From assembly GCA_003263775.1 (NCBI GenBank), contig JYJJ01000019.1:1-64000 (forward strand): a stretch of 64,000 bases of DNA, in the 5' to 3' direction. The DNA comes from Vibrio maritimus (GTDB lineage: Bacteria > Pseudomonadota > Gammaproteobacteria > Enterobacterales > Vibrionaceae). The notes beneath the pieces were generated by a model. That model worked only from the letters and a program-made list of their open reading frames with translations. It was not told the origin of the DNA and searched no databases. The position numbers were made by a program, and so were the translations under genes. Below, one piece after another: positions 39,666 to 48,150 of this stretch (the first letter of the stretch is position 1; the number at the start of each line of letters is the position of its first letter).

Positions 39666-40473
39666 ATTGGATCGCTTACGTGACATACTCAAGCGTCTAA
39701 GCAAAGTCACCGTCGCCGTTAGTGGTGGCGTTGACAGCATGACTTTGGCTTATGTGGCTCATCAAGTCTTAGGCGACAATGCTAAAATGGTCCATGCCAT
39801 TTCACCGGCGGTACCACCACAAGATACGCAGCGTATTCGTGATTTTTCTCAGAAATACCAATGGAACCTAGAGTTTGTCTCAAGCGGTGAAATTGACACT
39901 GAAGACTATCAAAATAATCCCGTAAACCGCTGCTATTACTGTAAAACGTGTCTCTACAGTACACTCAAAAATCTCAATTTTGGTCAGGTCGTTTCCGGGA
40001 CGAATCTTGATGATCTTGATGACTACCGACCAGGGTTAATTGCCGCCAAAGAACACAATATCGTGCACCCGTTTGTAGAGGCGGAGATTTGCAAGCAAGA
40101 CATTCGCGATATTGCATTGCAGCTTGGGCTACCAACCCTATCCTCGCTGCCCGCGTCACCTTGCCTTGCAAGTCGAATCGAAACAGGAATCCACATCGAT
40201 AGCGATAACCTGCGCTTAGTCAACGCGGTAGAACAGCATCTTCGCTCACGAGTCGACAGCACAACATTACGATGCCGAGTCAAAAAACAGCAGATTGGTA
40301 TTGAAGTGGATCGCGATACGTTGCAGCGACTGTCACAAAACGATATTGATGAGCTCATCCAGGACGTTAGTAAGATCACACACCAGTTTCACTCCTCGGT
40401 ACCGATTCAGTTTATGCCTTATCAGAGAGGTAGTGCGTTCATCGGAGACAAACAATGTCAGACATCATTATAG
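39646..40473 (+). CDS. larE: Pincer cofactor sulfur transferase LarE
   Basis: 275 residues. N-terminal PP-loop AVSGGVDSMTLAY for AMP activation, NRCYYCKTCLYSTL in the middle and PCLASRIETG at about residue 176, where the sulphur-donating cysteine of LarE lies. Extra cysteines (CYYCKTC) could hold a cluster that lets the enzyme be recycled, as in cluster-containing LarE proteins; this is inference. Overlaps both larC (20 bases) and larB (19 bases), so the three are co-translated. Intact. Confidence 0.92.
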   Translation: MNTLNHKLDRLRDILKRLSKVTVAVSGGVDSMTLAYVAHQVLGDNAKMVHAISPAVPPQDTQRIRDFSQKYQWNLEFVSSGEIDTEDYQNNPVNRCYYCKTCLYSTLKNLNFGQVVSGTNLDDLDDYRPGLIAAKEHNIVHPFVEAEICKQDIRDIALQLGLPTLSSLPASPCLASRIETGIHIDSDNLRLVNAVEQHLRSRVDSTTLRCRVKKQQIGIEVDRDTLQRLSQNDIDELIQDVSKITHQFHSSVPIQFMPYQRGSAFIGDKQCQTSL

Positions 40474-41111
40474 ATTTTGACCGCAAAGCGCGCTGCGCTG
40501 TTGAAGAAGCGATATTGTGTGAGCGCAAAAGCGTTACGCAAATCGAACAAATCATAGCAATTGGCCTTGAGAAACAAGTACGCTTTCTGTTTACACGCTT
40601 GGAAGAGAAAAAATGGCAAAAGCTGAATCCCACGCTTCGTGAGCACCTTGATTATTGCGCCTTGTCACACACCGCTGTGATGGGTAAGGTCGAGACGCCC
40701 TCTGCCCAAGAACCGATGATCGCTATTGTCTCCGGAGGCTCGTCAGATACCGGTGTATGTCGCGAAGCGCTCATTACACTCAACTATCATGGTTACTCGG
40801 CTAAACTTTTTGAAGACGTGGGTGTGTCGGCACTCTGGCGATTAACCAATGCACTTGAAGATATCAACAAGGCAAATATTATTATTGCGGTCGCGGGAAT
40901 GGAAGCGGCGCTACCGACTGTGTTGTCTGGCATGACGCACAGGCCAGTGATTGCGGTTCCAACCTCTGTTGGCTATGGTGTCTCCGAAGGTGGACAACTC
41001 GCTCTCAACGCGTGTTTAGGAAGCTGCGCTGCGGGTCTAGTGACCGTGAATATAGACAATGGTTTTGGCGCCGCATGCGCCGCCATCAAACTGCTCAAAA
41101 GCTTCTCATAG
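40455..41111 (+). CDS. larB: Pincer cofactor biosynthesis carboxylase LarB
   Basis: 218 residues, AIR-carboxylase-like. Family features: AIVSGGSSDTGVCREA, VAGMEAALPTVLSG, VIAVPTSVGYGVSEGG and NIDNGFGAACAA. Carboxylates and hydrolyses nicotinic acid adenine dinucleotide in the first step of the cofactor. Last of the larC-E-B group; ends at a hairpin shared with the convergent larA gene. Intact. Confidence 0.93.
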   Translation: MSDIIIDFDRKARCAVEEAILCERKSVTQIEQIIAIGLEKQVRFLFTRLEEKKWQKLNPTLREHLDYCALSHTAVMGKVETPSAQEPMIAIVSGGSSDTGVCREALITLNYHGYSAKLFEDVGVSALWRLTNALEDINKANIIIAVAGMEAALPTVLSGMTHRPVIAVPTSVGYGVSEGGQLALNACLGSCAAGLVTVNIDNGFGAACAAIKLLKSFS

Positions 41112-41118
41112 GTGATTT

Positions 41119-41143
41119 AAAGGCTGCTTCAATGAGCAGCCTT
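41119..41143. terminator. Convergent hairpin between larB and the larA homologue
   Basis: AAGGCTGCT-tcaatg-AGCAGCCTT; weak T-runs on both sides. Probably a shared bidirectional terminator. Confidence 0.6.
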
Positions 41144-41147
41144 AATG

Positions 41148-42442
41148 TTACGCCCATGGCATCAAGCGACCTTCGCTGTCAAAACAGAACTCCTGATCCG
41201 TCCCTATCACAGTTTCCGCTTTTTCCAAGTCTTCAACTACCGGCTTAAGCGCCTCAGAAACATAGATATTGTCGAGATCTAACGTGTTGCGAATCCAAAC
41301 AATTTTGGCTTTGCTAATGTCATGGATTGGCGCCGTTTTAAGTGAAAACACTATCGCTTCTCTATCGTTGCCCATCACCATGGGTATCTTAGCGGTTGCC
41401 AATGTACCCGCGGTTGCGGCATTGGTGTACATTGCAGAGAAATCGAGCTTTTGAACCAGCTGACGAGTCGTAATGTCCGCCATGCCAATGCCTACTCCAT
41501 TACCGTGCGTCGCTTCCGTTAAAGAGAGAACAACTGTGCTAGAAATATTTGGCCCTTTAAAACCACCCACACCAGAACCGGGTCTGCCCGTCACATTGGG
41601 ATCCATCCCTTCACCACTGATGTTCTTGCCAATCTCCTGAATAATCAACACGTCAATATCGGGGATTTGAATGGTGGCAATATTACGTTTCGCTTTAGCG
41701 AGATATTCAGGCTCTAAAGATAGAATGTTCTGCTGCTCAACGACTTCAATATCCATTAGTTCATCATAAGCATTTTCAACCAGACCTATGGCAAACGGAA
41801 CATGGATTTTTTCTAGCAGACGCTCTCCCGCCTCTGGGATAACGCGATGAAAGTTGTGAAACCCATAGCGATGCAATGAAGAAGCCCCAACGTGATTTCC
41901 CAAACCAATGCAGAGCATTTTAAGTAGCCCACTCTCTACTTGTCCCTTAAAGTCTGCATGAGGTTTGATTTTATTGCATAGAATGATCCCATCCGCTTCC
42001 ATCGCTACTTTGTCCAGATAGAGCGGCACGCCATCTGACATTGTTGCGACGTGAACAACCTCCATGGAAGATACAATCGGAACGCCCATTGACTGTTCGG
42101 TCACGCCGTAAGTTTCGAGTATCACAACCTGACCCTCAGCATTGGCAGAGCCGTGACTGCCCATTGATGGGACGATGAATGGGTTTGCACCATGATGTTT
42201 AAGAAACGCAATAGTTTCTTGTAGTACGGGGATGAGCCAGATATCCCTCGACTGCCTACAGTGATAGCTAATGACATACCATTAAGGCGTTCTGGATTCG
42301 GATAGCGAGATAACGACTCATTGATCGCCTTAGGAATGTCATTGAGCTTATTTCTTTCAAAATGCTGCTTTACCTGGGTCATTTTAGGAAGCTCACACTC
42401 AAAGCCGCCATCCAGTGTAAATTTAATCTCTTTGTCAAACAT
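41148..42442 (-). CDS. LarA-family nickel-pincer racemase/epimerase (frameshift)
   Basis: DUF2088/LarA fold, repaired length about 431 residues (LarA about 424). Counterparts of the LarA active-site residues are visible: Arg in TVGSRGI, His in SMGSHGSA, His in KIKPHADF, the cofactor-attaching Lys in SGLLKMLCIGLG and His in SSLHRYG. A base is missing at about 42240-42243; repair gives IPVLQETIAFLKHHGANPF. LarA homologues racemise or epimerise various 2-hydroxyacids, including sugar acids; with TRAP uptake and KDG-type genes here I infer a sugar-acid C2 epimerase rather than lactate racemase. It follows dctP on the minus strand. Confidence 0.83.
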
Positions 42443-42474
42443 GTACGACTTACCTTTCCAACATCAAAACGACA

Positions 42475-42495
42475 AGAGAGGGCATTGCCCTCTCT
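42475..42495 (-). other. Hairpin between dctP and the larA homologue
   Basis: AGAGAGGGC-aat-GCCCTCTCT with no strong T-run after it; likely lowers expression of larA relative to the abundant binding protein. Confidence 0.55.
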
Positions 42496-42521
42496 AAACT
42501 TCAATCGCGAATCAAACGCTG

Positions 42522-43514
42522 TTATTTCGCTGCGACTTGTTTGATAGTGCTCATCCACTCATCGTAAACATCAGAGCCAAGCTTTTGCTTATATTCTTCA
42601 CGTACAGGCTCTGTTGCATCGATAAAGAGTTGAAGCTGCTCAGGGCTTAGCGCATTAACCTGAGTACCTAATTTCTTAAACTCTTCAATTTGCTTGCCTT
42701 CCTCTGCCGCAACGATTTCTTGTTGGTAGATTTCAGCATCACGCATTGTGTCTGTGATTAGCTTCTGATCGTCCGCTGACAGGCTGTGCCAAAACTCTAA
42801 GTTCATTACTGGGATATAGAAGGTAATTACGTGACCCGTTAAGCTGACGTAGTCTTGTACTTCATAAAAACGCTGTGCATAGATGTGAGCGATTGGGTTT
42901 TCTTGACCGTCGATAACACCTTGTTGCAGGCCTGAATACACTTCACCAAAGTTCATTGGTGTCGCAGAAGCATTCAGGGAGTTAAATGTCTTTACGTGCG
43001 CCGGAACTTTCATGGTGCGGATCTTAAGGCCTTTAAGATCTTCTGGCGTTTCGACTGGACGAGAGTTATTGGTCACGTGACGCACACCATTTTCCATCCA
43101 ACCGATGCCTTGCAAGTTCATGTTGTTCAATTTGCTCAGCATCTTATCACCCGCAGCACTGTGCACTGTGTCTAGGGCTGCTTGTTTACTTGGGTAAATA
43201 AAAGGAAGCTCAACAACATCGAAAGAAGGATCCCAAGAAGAGTAGAAAGAAGATGGAGATACCGCCATCTGCAACATACCAGATTGAACCCCTTCGATCA
43301 TTTCGCGGTCTGGTCCCATTTGCGAGTTAGCGAAAATTTGGACATCAAACTTACCGTCAGAGTTTTGTTCAAGATCCGACTTAAATTTCTCAAGAGCACG
43401 GTGAAGGTGGTAGTTTTCATTGGCGCCATGACCAATGCGGATTGTCGTAGCGGCCATAACAGAAGTGGATAGTGCAAGCACAGATACGGCTGTCGCCATG
43501 ATTAGTTTTTTCAT
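42522..43514 (-). CDS. dctP: TRAP transporter substrate-binding protein, DctP type
   Basis: 330-residue periplasmic protein. Signal peptide MKKLIMATAVSVLALSTSVMA; family features GANENYHLHRALEKF, FANSQMGPDREMIEGVQSG, RTMKVPAHVKTFNSLNASATPM with the carboxylate-binding Arg, FGEVYSGLQQGVIDGQENP. DctP members of this type bind sugar acids or uronates. Own promoter region with an operator site 90 bases upstream; larA follows. Intact. Confidence 0.9.
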   Translation of the reverse strand: MKKLIMATAVSVLALSTSVMAATTIRIGHGANENYHLHRALEKFKSDLEQNSDGKFDVQIFANSQMGPDREMIEGVQSGMLQMAVSPSSFYSSWDPSFDVVELPFIYPSKQAALDTVHSAAGDKMLSKLNNMNLQGIGWMENGVRHVTNNSRPVETPEDLKGLKIRTMKVPAHVKTFNSLNASATPMNFGEVYSGLQQGVIDGQENPIAHIYAQRFYEVQDYVSLTGHVITFYIPVMNLEFWHSLSADDQKLITDTMRDAEIYQQEIVAAEEGKQIEEFKKLGTQVNALSPEQLQLFIDATEPVREEYKQKLGSDVYDEWMSTIKQVAAK

Positions 43515-43603
43515 AATGCCCTCTTGTTTCCCTTTGGGGGTAGTGTTCGTTAGTGGTCTTTGCCAATCTCTTGGTCGTTATAGTAATCTCGCTTGGTGAT
43601 ATC

Positions 43604-43613
43604 TAACATATCA
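43604..43613. promoter_or_regulatory. Operator site C, TAACATATCA, upstream of dctP
   Basis: Exact decamer in GATATCTAACATATCACA, 90 bases before the dctP start. Confidence 0.6.
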
Positions 43614-43703
43614 CACTCTAGATCTTAATTATTGATCATCATTTGAGAACTTGCTGTGAGAGCTGTCACGAAATATATCAATAAGTAGTTTTAATTTAAA
43701 ATA

Positions 43704-43733
43704 ATAAAGCCTTAGCAATAGCTAAGGCTTTAT
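43704..43733 (-). terminator. Strong terminator between dctM and dctP
   Basis: ATAAAGCCTTAGC-aata-GCTAAGGCTTTAT; a 13-base stem with A/T ends usable in both directions. It separates dctQM from dctP-larA as transcripts. Confidence 0.8.
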
Positions 43734-43759
43734 AGAATCTTATTTAATTGTAAGTATTA

Positions 43760-45045
43760 TTAACCAATTAATTCCGTTAAGAATAAAGATAAACTCGGTA
43801 TAAATGTCACAGCCAATAATAGTACTAACATCGAACATAAGAATGGTATTAATGCTTTAGATATCTTCTCAATGCTGACATTAGAGACCTGGCTTGCGAC
43901 AAATATATTCACTCCTAAGGGGGAGTACAGAAACCAATTGCAAGGTTAACTGTTAGGATGACACCGAATACAATTGGGTCTACACCTAGCTGTTTAACTA
44001 CTGGCAATAGAATTGGTGTAAGAATAATAATTGCCGAAATGGTTTCCATAAACATGCCTATAATTAATAGCATGCCATTAATGAGCAACAGTAACACTAT
44101 AGGATTGTCTGTCAATCCCACTAAAGTACTAGCAACTACTGAAGGAATTTGCTCAAACGTCACCAATCGACCAAATGCGGCAGCAAAAACAACAAGTACC
44201 AGTATCGTCGCTGACGTTAGCGTTGAGCGCGCAAAAATGCTTGGTAGGTCTGAAAACGAAATCTCTTTGTAAATGAAGAGACCACAGATGATTGCGTACA
44301 CAACCGCAACCGCACCAGCTTCTGTTGGCGTAAATACACCACCATAAATGCCGCCTAAGATGATGCCCGGAACAATAAGCGCCCAAATAGATTCTTTAAA
44401 TTGAGCACCTACGCCTGCCCAAGAGAATGGGGTTGGCTCAACATCCATAATAGGTTGGTTTCTCACTACTACGCGACTCATTGCCATAAAAGTAAGACCA
44501 AACAAAACGCCTGGAACAATACCAGCAAGGAACAGTTTGCCGATGGAAACTTCAGCTGAAACGCCATAGATAATGAAAGGAATACTCGGTGGAATCATCA
44601 CACCGATCATACCTGCAGATGCAGTCAGCGCCGAAGAGAAATCCTTTTTGTAACCTTGCTGCGTCATCGATGGAATGATGTTTGAACCAATCGCAGCAAC
44701 GGTTGCAGGTGCTGAGCCTGAGATGGCAGCAAAGAACATAGATGCGATGACGTTAACATAGCAAAGCGACGCTCGAATATGGCCAACTAAAGAATACGCA
44801 AAGCCGATAATTCGTTTAGACAATCCGCCCTTTTGCATTAGATCACCCGCTAGAATGAATAAAGGCACGGCAATCAGCGGAAAGGAGTCTGCACCTGTCA
44901 CTATCGAGCGAGCCATAAGGCTCAATGGCGGCGTACCATCGACAAAGCTCATGACAAATAGCGAGCTCATTCCTAAGCTCATCGCAATAGGCATACCTAG
45001 AATAAGCAATAAACCTAAAGCACAAAATAATATAATTCCAGACAT
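43760..45045 (-). CDS. dctM: TRAP transporter large permease, DctM type (frameshift)
   Basis: About 428 residues, about 12 membrane helices. DctM features: MARSIVTGADSFPLIAVPLFI, ISGSAPATVAAIGS, MIPPSIPFIIYG, GVFTPTEAGAVAVVYA, AIGFCTPPLGVNIFVAS (after repair). A base is missing in the G5 run at 43919-43923 (C5 on the coding strand); repair extends the protein to a stop at 43760. Starts just after the dctQ stop. Confidence 0.9.
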
Positions 45046-45046
45046 T

Positions 45047-45526
45047 TTATACCTCTACTGGTGAAGAGACTTTTGTTCTATTTACAACATAGAATTGAAC
45101 AATTCTAAATACAGATAATAGTGAACCAACAGGAGCCGATGCATACATAATTGCTATCGGAAGGTTGAGTACAACTGATTTTTGAGACAATACGTAAGGA
45201 AGAGTAATCAATTTATAAGATTGATATGTCATCGTTAATAAGAAAGCGACAATTGCTATATCAATGATTACTTCTAAGTATTTTTTTATTTTCTCTGGGA
45301 GAAGGTCTTGGAAAAACGTGACTTTAACGTGTTTTCTCTCTTTAAATGCATATGCAATCCCTACCCATATAAACCATATAAATGTCCATAATGTTAATTC
45401 CTCCGACCAGGACAAGGCGTTCTGAAATACATATCTCATTATTACCTGTATCGTAATCAGTATTACAATTGCTGCTAGAAGCAATGCTCCAACGGCACCT
45501 TCTAAGTTTTCATTTAGCCATTTCAT
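45047..45526 (-). CDS. dctQ: TRAP transporter small permease, DctQ type
   Basis: 159 residues, four predicted helices. Family features VQIMRYVFQNALSWSEEL-like IQVIMRYVFQNALSWSEEL, IWVGIAYAFKERKHVKV. First gene of dctQM, with operator site D 33 bases upstream. Intact. Confidence 0.9.
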   Translation of the reverse strand: MKWLNENLEGAVGALLLAAIVILITIQVIMRYVFQNALSWSEELTLWTFIWFIWVGIAYAFKERKHVKVTFFQDLLPEKIKKYLEVIIDIAIVAFLLTMTYQSYKLITLPYVLSQKSVVLNLPIAIMYASAPVGSLLSVFRIVQFYVVNRTKVSSPVEV

Positions 45527-45558
45527 CGTACTGCACTCACCAATTAACTCATAAGAAC

Positions 45559-45568
45559 TGATATATCA
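45559..45568. promoter_or_regulatory. Operator site D, TGATATATCA, upstream of dctQ
   Basis: Perfectly palindromic version of the decamer, 33 bases before the dctQ start; a further partial copy TAACATACAC follows at 45571-45580. Confidence 0.55.
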
Positions 45569-45690
45569 GATAACATACACGCCAAAACTGAATAAAAACA
45601 CCTCAAATCCGAGATAAACAGGGCAAATATTGGGTTTCTTGGGTTTGATCACAGTTTGCCAACAAAGGAATTTCGATCTCCAAAAACGAC

Positions 45691-45700
45691 TGATATGTTA
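45691..45700. promoter_or_regulatory. Operator site E upstream of the 2-hydroxyacid dehydrogenase
   Basis: TGATATGTTA is the exact reverse complement of TAACATATCA; 42 bases before the dehydrogenase start. A second CAGATATC element follows at 45706-45713. Confidence 0.6.
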
Positions 45701-45741
45701 GATCTCAGATATCAAGTATTACAGATAAGAGGTAATGTGAA

Positions 45742-46755
45742 ATGACCGATGAGACCAAATTCAAAGTCTACGTATCAGACTATGACTACCCAGACTTAGA
45801 TATTGAGCGCAGCGTCTTGGAGCCAATTGGTGCAGAGGTAATAGGCCTAAAATGCAAGACTGGCATTGGTTTAGGTGAGCTTGCGAAGGATGCGGATGCG
45901 ATCTTGCAGCAGTACGCAAAGATCCCAAGAACCACAATTGAGCAGTTGGACAACTGTAAGATCATCTGTCGCTACGGCATCGGTGTCGACATTCTCGACG
46001 TAGAAGCGTGCTACGACCATGGCATCAAAGTGTCTAACGTACCGGACTACTGCATTGATGAAGTGGCCGATCACTCTATCTCTCTCGGTCTTACGCTTTT
46101 CAGAAGAATTCCGGCATACAACAAATTTACGCACGAAGGAAACTGGCACTGGGATATGGATGGCTTAGTTCCTAAGCGCTTCCGCTCTTCTGTTTGGGGT
46201 CTGATTGGCTTTGGCAGAATTGCTCAAAACATTGCCAAGAAAATGACCGCGCTAGGCTTCAAAGTCGTCTCTTTCGACCCATATGTATCCGGCTCTTACA
46301 TGAATACCTTCGGTGTCGAAAAGGTAGATTTGGATACGCTTATTGAAACTTCAGATGTGGTTAACGTTATGTGTCCGCACACGCCAGAAACCGATCGTCT
46401 AATCAATGAAGATCGCCTGCGCCAAATGAAGTCAAACGCCGTACTCGTCAATGGTGCACGTGGCAAAGTGGTCGACAACAACGCGCTTTATAAAGCGCTG
46501 GTAGAAGGTTGGATTGCGTCTGCAGGTCTGGATGACCCAGAAGAAGAGCCAGCCAAACTCGACAATTGGAACCCAAATGACAACCCGATATTTGGTTTAG
46601 ATAACTGCATTGTGACCCCTCACGTTGCTTACGTGTCACAAGAAGCGTTCCAAGAATGCCGCCGTATTGCCGCAGAAAACGCCAAAGCCGTATTGCTTGG
46701 TGGTGAGCCTCTTGATCCTGTCGCTCGAGTTAAAACGCCTATTTCGGAACAATAG
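45742..46755 (+). CDS. D-isomer-specific 2-hydroxyacid dehydrogenase (CtBP-like)
   Basis: 337 residues, NAD(P)-dependent. Nucleotide-binding segment GLIGFGRIAQNIA at about residue 153; catalytic Arg in VNGARGKVVD, Glu in LDDPEEEPA, His in TPHVAYVS. Would oxidise or reduce a 2-hydroxy/2-oxo acid. First gene of a plus-strand operon with aldolase and RraA-family genes (gaps of 2 bases each), under operator site E. Natural partner of a LarA-type epimerase: one corrects the C2 configuration, the other oxidises it. Substrate unknown. Intact. Confidence 0.85.
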   Translation: MTDETKFKVYVSDYDYPDLDIERSVLEPIGAEVIGLKCKTGIGLGELAKDADAILQQYAKIPRTTIEQLDNCKIICRYGIGVDILDVEACYDHGIKVSNVPDYCIDEVADHSISLGLTLFRRIPAYNKFTHEGNWHWDMDGLVPKRFRSSVWGLIGFGRIAQNIAKKMTALGFKVVSFDPYVSGSYMNTFGVEKVDLDTLIETSDVVNVMCPHTPETDRLINEDRLRQMKSNAVLVNGARGKVVDNNALYKALVEGWIASAGLDDPEEEPAKLDNWNPNDNPIFGLDNCIVTPHVAYVSQEAFQECRRIAAENAKAVLLGGEPLDPVARVKTPISEQ

Positions 46756-46757
46756 TT

Positions 46758-47411
46758 ATGAGAAACGAAACCATTGCTGCAATCGAGGAGCACAAGGTAT
46801 TTGCCATTGTTCGTGGCATATCTCCGGACAATGTTCGCCCAACGATGCAGGCTCTTATCAAAGGTGGAATCCGACTGGTTGAAGTGACGTTTGATCGTAA
46901 AAATGGCGAAGCCAATACCCTAGCTGCGCTAGACATACTCTCGACTGAGTTTGCTGACCAACTGATTTTTGGCGCAGGCACAGTCACTACGGTCGAACAG
47001 GTCAAAGCAGTGAGTGATCTTGGCGGACAATTCATTGTCTCCCCAGATTTTAATCCAGAAGTCATCAAGAAAACTCGTGAGTTGGAGATGGTTTCGCTGC
47101 CTGGAGTTATGACGCCAACAGAAGCGGTACAAGCTGATGCCGCTGGTGCTGACTTTATCAAGCTGTTCCCTGGTGGGCTACTTGGGCCAAGTTATTTAGG
47201 TGCGTTAAGCGCGCCTCTTTCAGACCTGAAATTTATCGCCGTCGGTGGAGTAAATGCAGACAACATTCCTGACTTTGCCAAAGCAGGTGCTGTTGGATTT
47301 GGCATTGGCTCCAACCTGGTCAACAACGCATTAGTCGACAACAACGAGTTCGACATCATTTACCAAAACGCTTGTCAATTTACGCAAGCTGTTGAATCAA
47401 TTAGGAAGTAA
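46758..47411 (+). CDS. dgoA: KDPG/KDPGal-type aldolase (DgoA/Eda family)
   Basis: 217 residues, class I aldolase. Catalytic Glu in RLVEVTFD, Schiff-base Lys in ADFIKLFPGG, phosphate loop in AVGGVNADN. Splits a 2-keto-3-deoxy-6-phospho sugar acid to pyruvate and glyceraldehyde 3-phosphate. With the DgoK-type kinase encoded further on it forms the lower part of a 2-keto-3-deoxygalactonate-like route. Intact. Confidence 0.87.
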   Translation: MRNETIAAIEEHKVFAIVRGISPDNVRPTMQALIKGGIRLVEVTFDRKNGEANTLAALDILSTEFADQLIFGAGTVTTVEQVKAVSDLGGQFIVSPDFNPEVIKKTRELEMVSLPGVMTPTEAVQADAAGADFIKLFPGGLLGPSYLGALSAPLSDLKFIAVGGVNADNIPDFAKAGAVGFGIGSNLVNNALVDNNEFDIIYQNACQFTQAVESIRK

Positions 47412-47413
47412 TC

Positions 47414-48100
47414 ATGGAATACGCAAAAAAAATCATCAACCCTCGTCCAAATATCAATGAAGAGCTAATCGCAAAATGCGCTGCAATGACCGATACACTG
47501 AGCGTGAGTGCAGTATTCAGTGATGCTTTTAAACGCGATGGCGTGATGGATCACGAAATCAAATTCCGTTCGGTCAATAAGCCATTTATCGGCACTGCAT
47601 TGACGGTAAAACTTAAGCCAGGCGACATCGTTGACTGCCTACCAATCTTCGATATTGCTAAGCCGGGTGACGTTGTCGTTATTGATGCAAACGGCACACC
47701 AAACACGTCTATCTGGGGCGGTCTGATGTCTGGCCTAGCACGCGCTGCTGGCGTAGCAGGTGCCGTTGTTGATGGGTCTGTTCGTGATACTGACGAATCA
47801 AAAGTTCTCGACTTCCCAGTAGCGTCTCGCTCAGTATCTCCTCGTGCTGCACACTCTGCAGAAACAGGTCGTACAGAGCCTATTGAAATCAACGTTCCTG
47901 TGGTTTGTGGTGGCCAAATTGTAAAACCAGGCGACCTTGTGGTAGCAGATGAACTAGGTGTAACCGTTGTACCTTATGAGTTCGTTGAAGAAGTTTACCC
48001 AGCAGCGAAACAGCTTGCTGAAAACGAGAAAAAAGTTCGCGAAGAAATCCTAAATGGCGCGACTGTTGAAGAGCTACTTTCTAAGTTCGGCCGCATCTAA
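47414..48100 (+). CDS. RraA-family protein (HMG/CHA aldolase or related lyase fold)
   Basis: 228 residues. Metal/oxyacid motif AGVAGAVVDGSVRDTDE at about residue 114 (Gly...Arg-Asp as in 4-hydroxy-4-methyl-2-oxoglutarate aldolase), PGDLVVADELGVTVVP near the C-terminus. Members of the fold act on 2-oxo acids (aldolase, decarboxylase) or as RNase E inhibitor. Here it sits between aldolase and kinase genes of a sugar-acid operon, so a catabolic role is more likely than RNA control. Intact, followed by a terminator. Confidence 0.78.
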   Translation: MEYAKKIINPRPNINEELIAKCAAMTDTLSVSAVFSDAFKRDGVMDHEIKFRSVNKPFIGTALTVKLKPGDIVDCLPIFDIAKPGDVVVIDANGTPNTSIWGGLMSGLARAAGVAGAVVDGSVRDTDESKVLDFPVASRSVSPRAAHSAETGRTEPIEINVPVVCGGQIVKPGDLVVADELGVTVVPYEFVEEVYPAAKQLAENEKKVREEILNGATVEELLSKFGRI

Positions 48101-48110
48101 TTCTCCCATG

Positions 48111-48135
48111 GGCTCATCGAAAGATGAGCCTTTTT
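48111..48135 (+). terminator. Terminator between the RraA-family gene and dgoK
   Basis: GGCTCATC-gaaa-GATGAGCC followed by TTTTT. The dgoK ribosome-binding site (cgagga) begins 2 bases after the T-run. Confidence 0.85.
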
Positions 48136-48150
48136 ACGAGGACAATTCCA

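Noticed and set aside
43915..45045. dctM, phnG, hupE and others as truly truncated proteins
   Set aside because: Adding one base at a homopolymer restores full family length and a proper stop in each case; truncation is more simply a sequencing error.
48124..48150. ATG start for dgoK 27 bases earlier
   Set aside because: It would lie within the T-run of the upstream terminator and has no ribosome-binding site, while TTG 48151 has one at ideal spacing.
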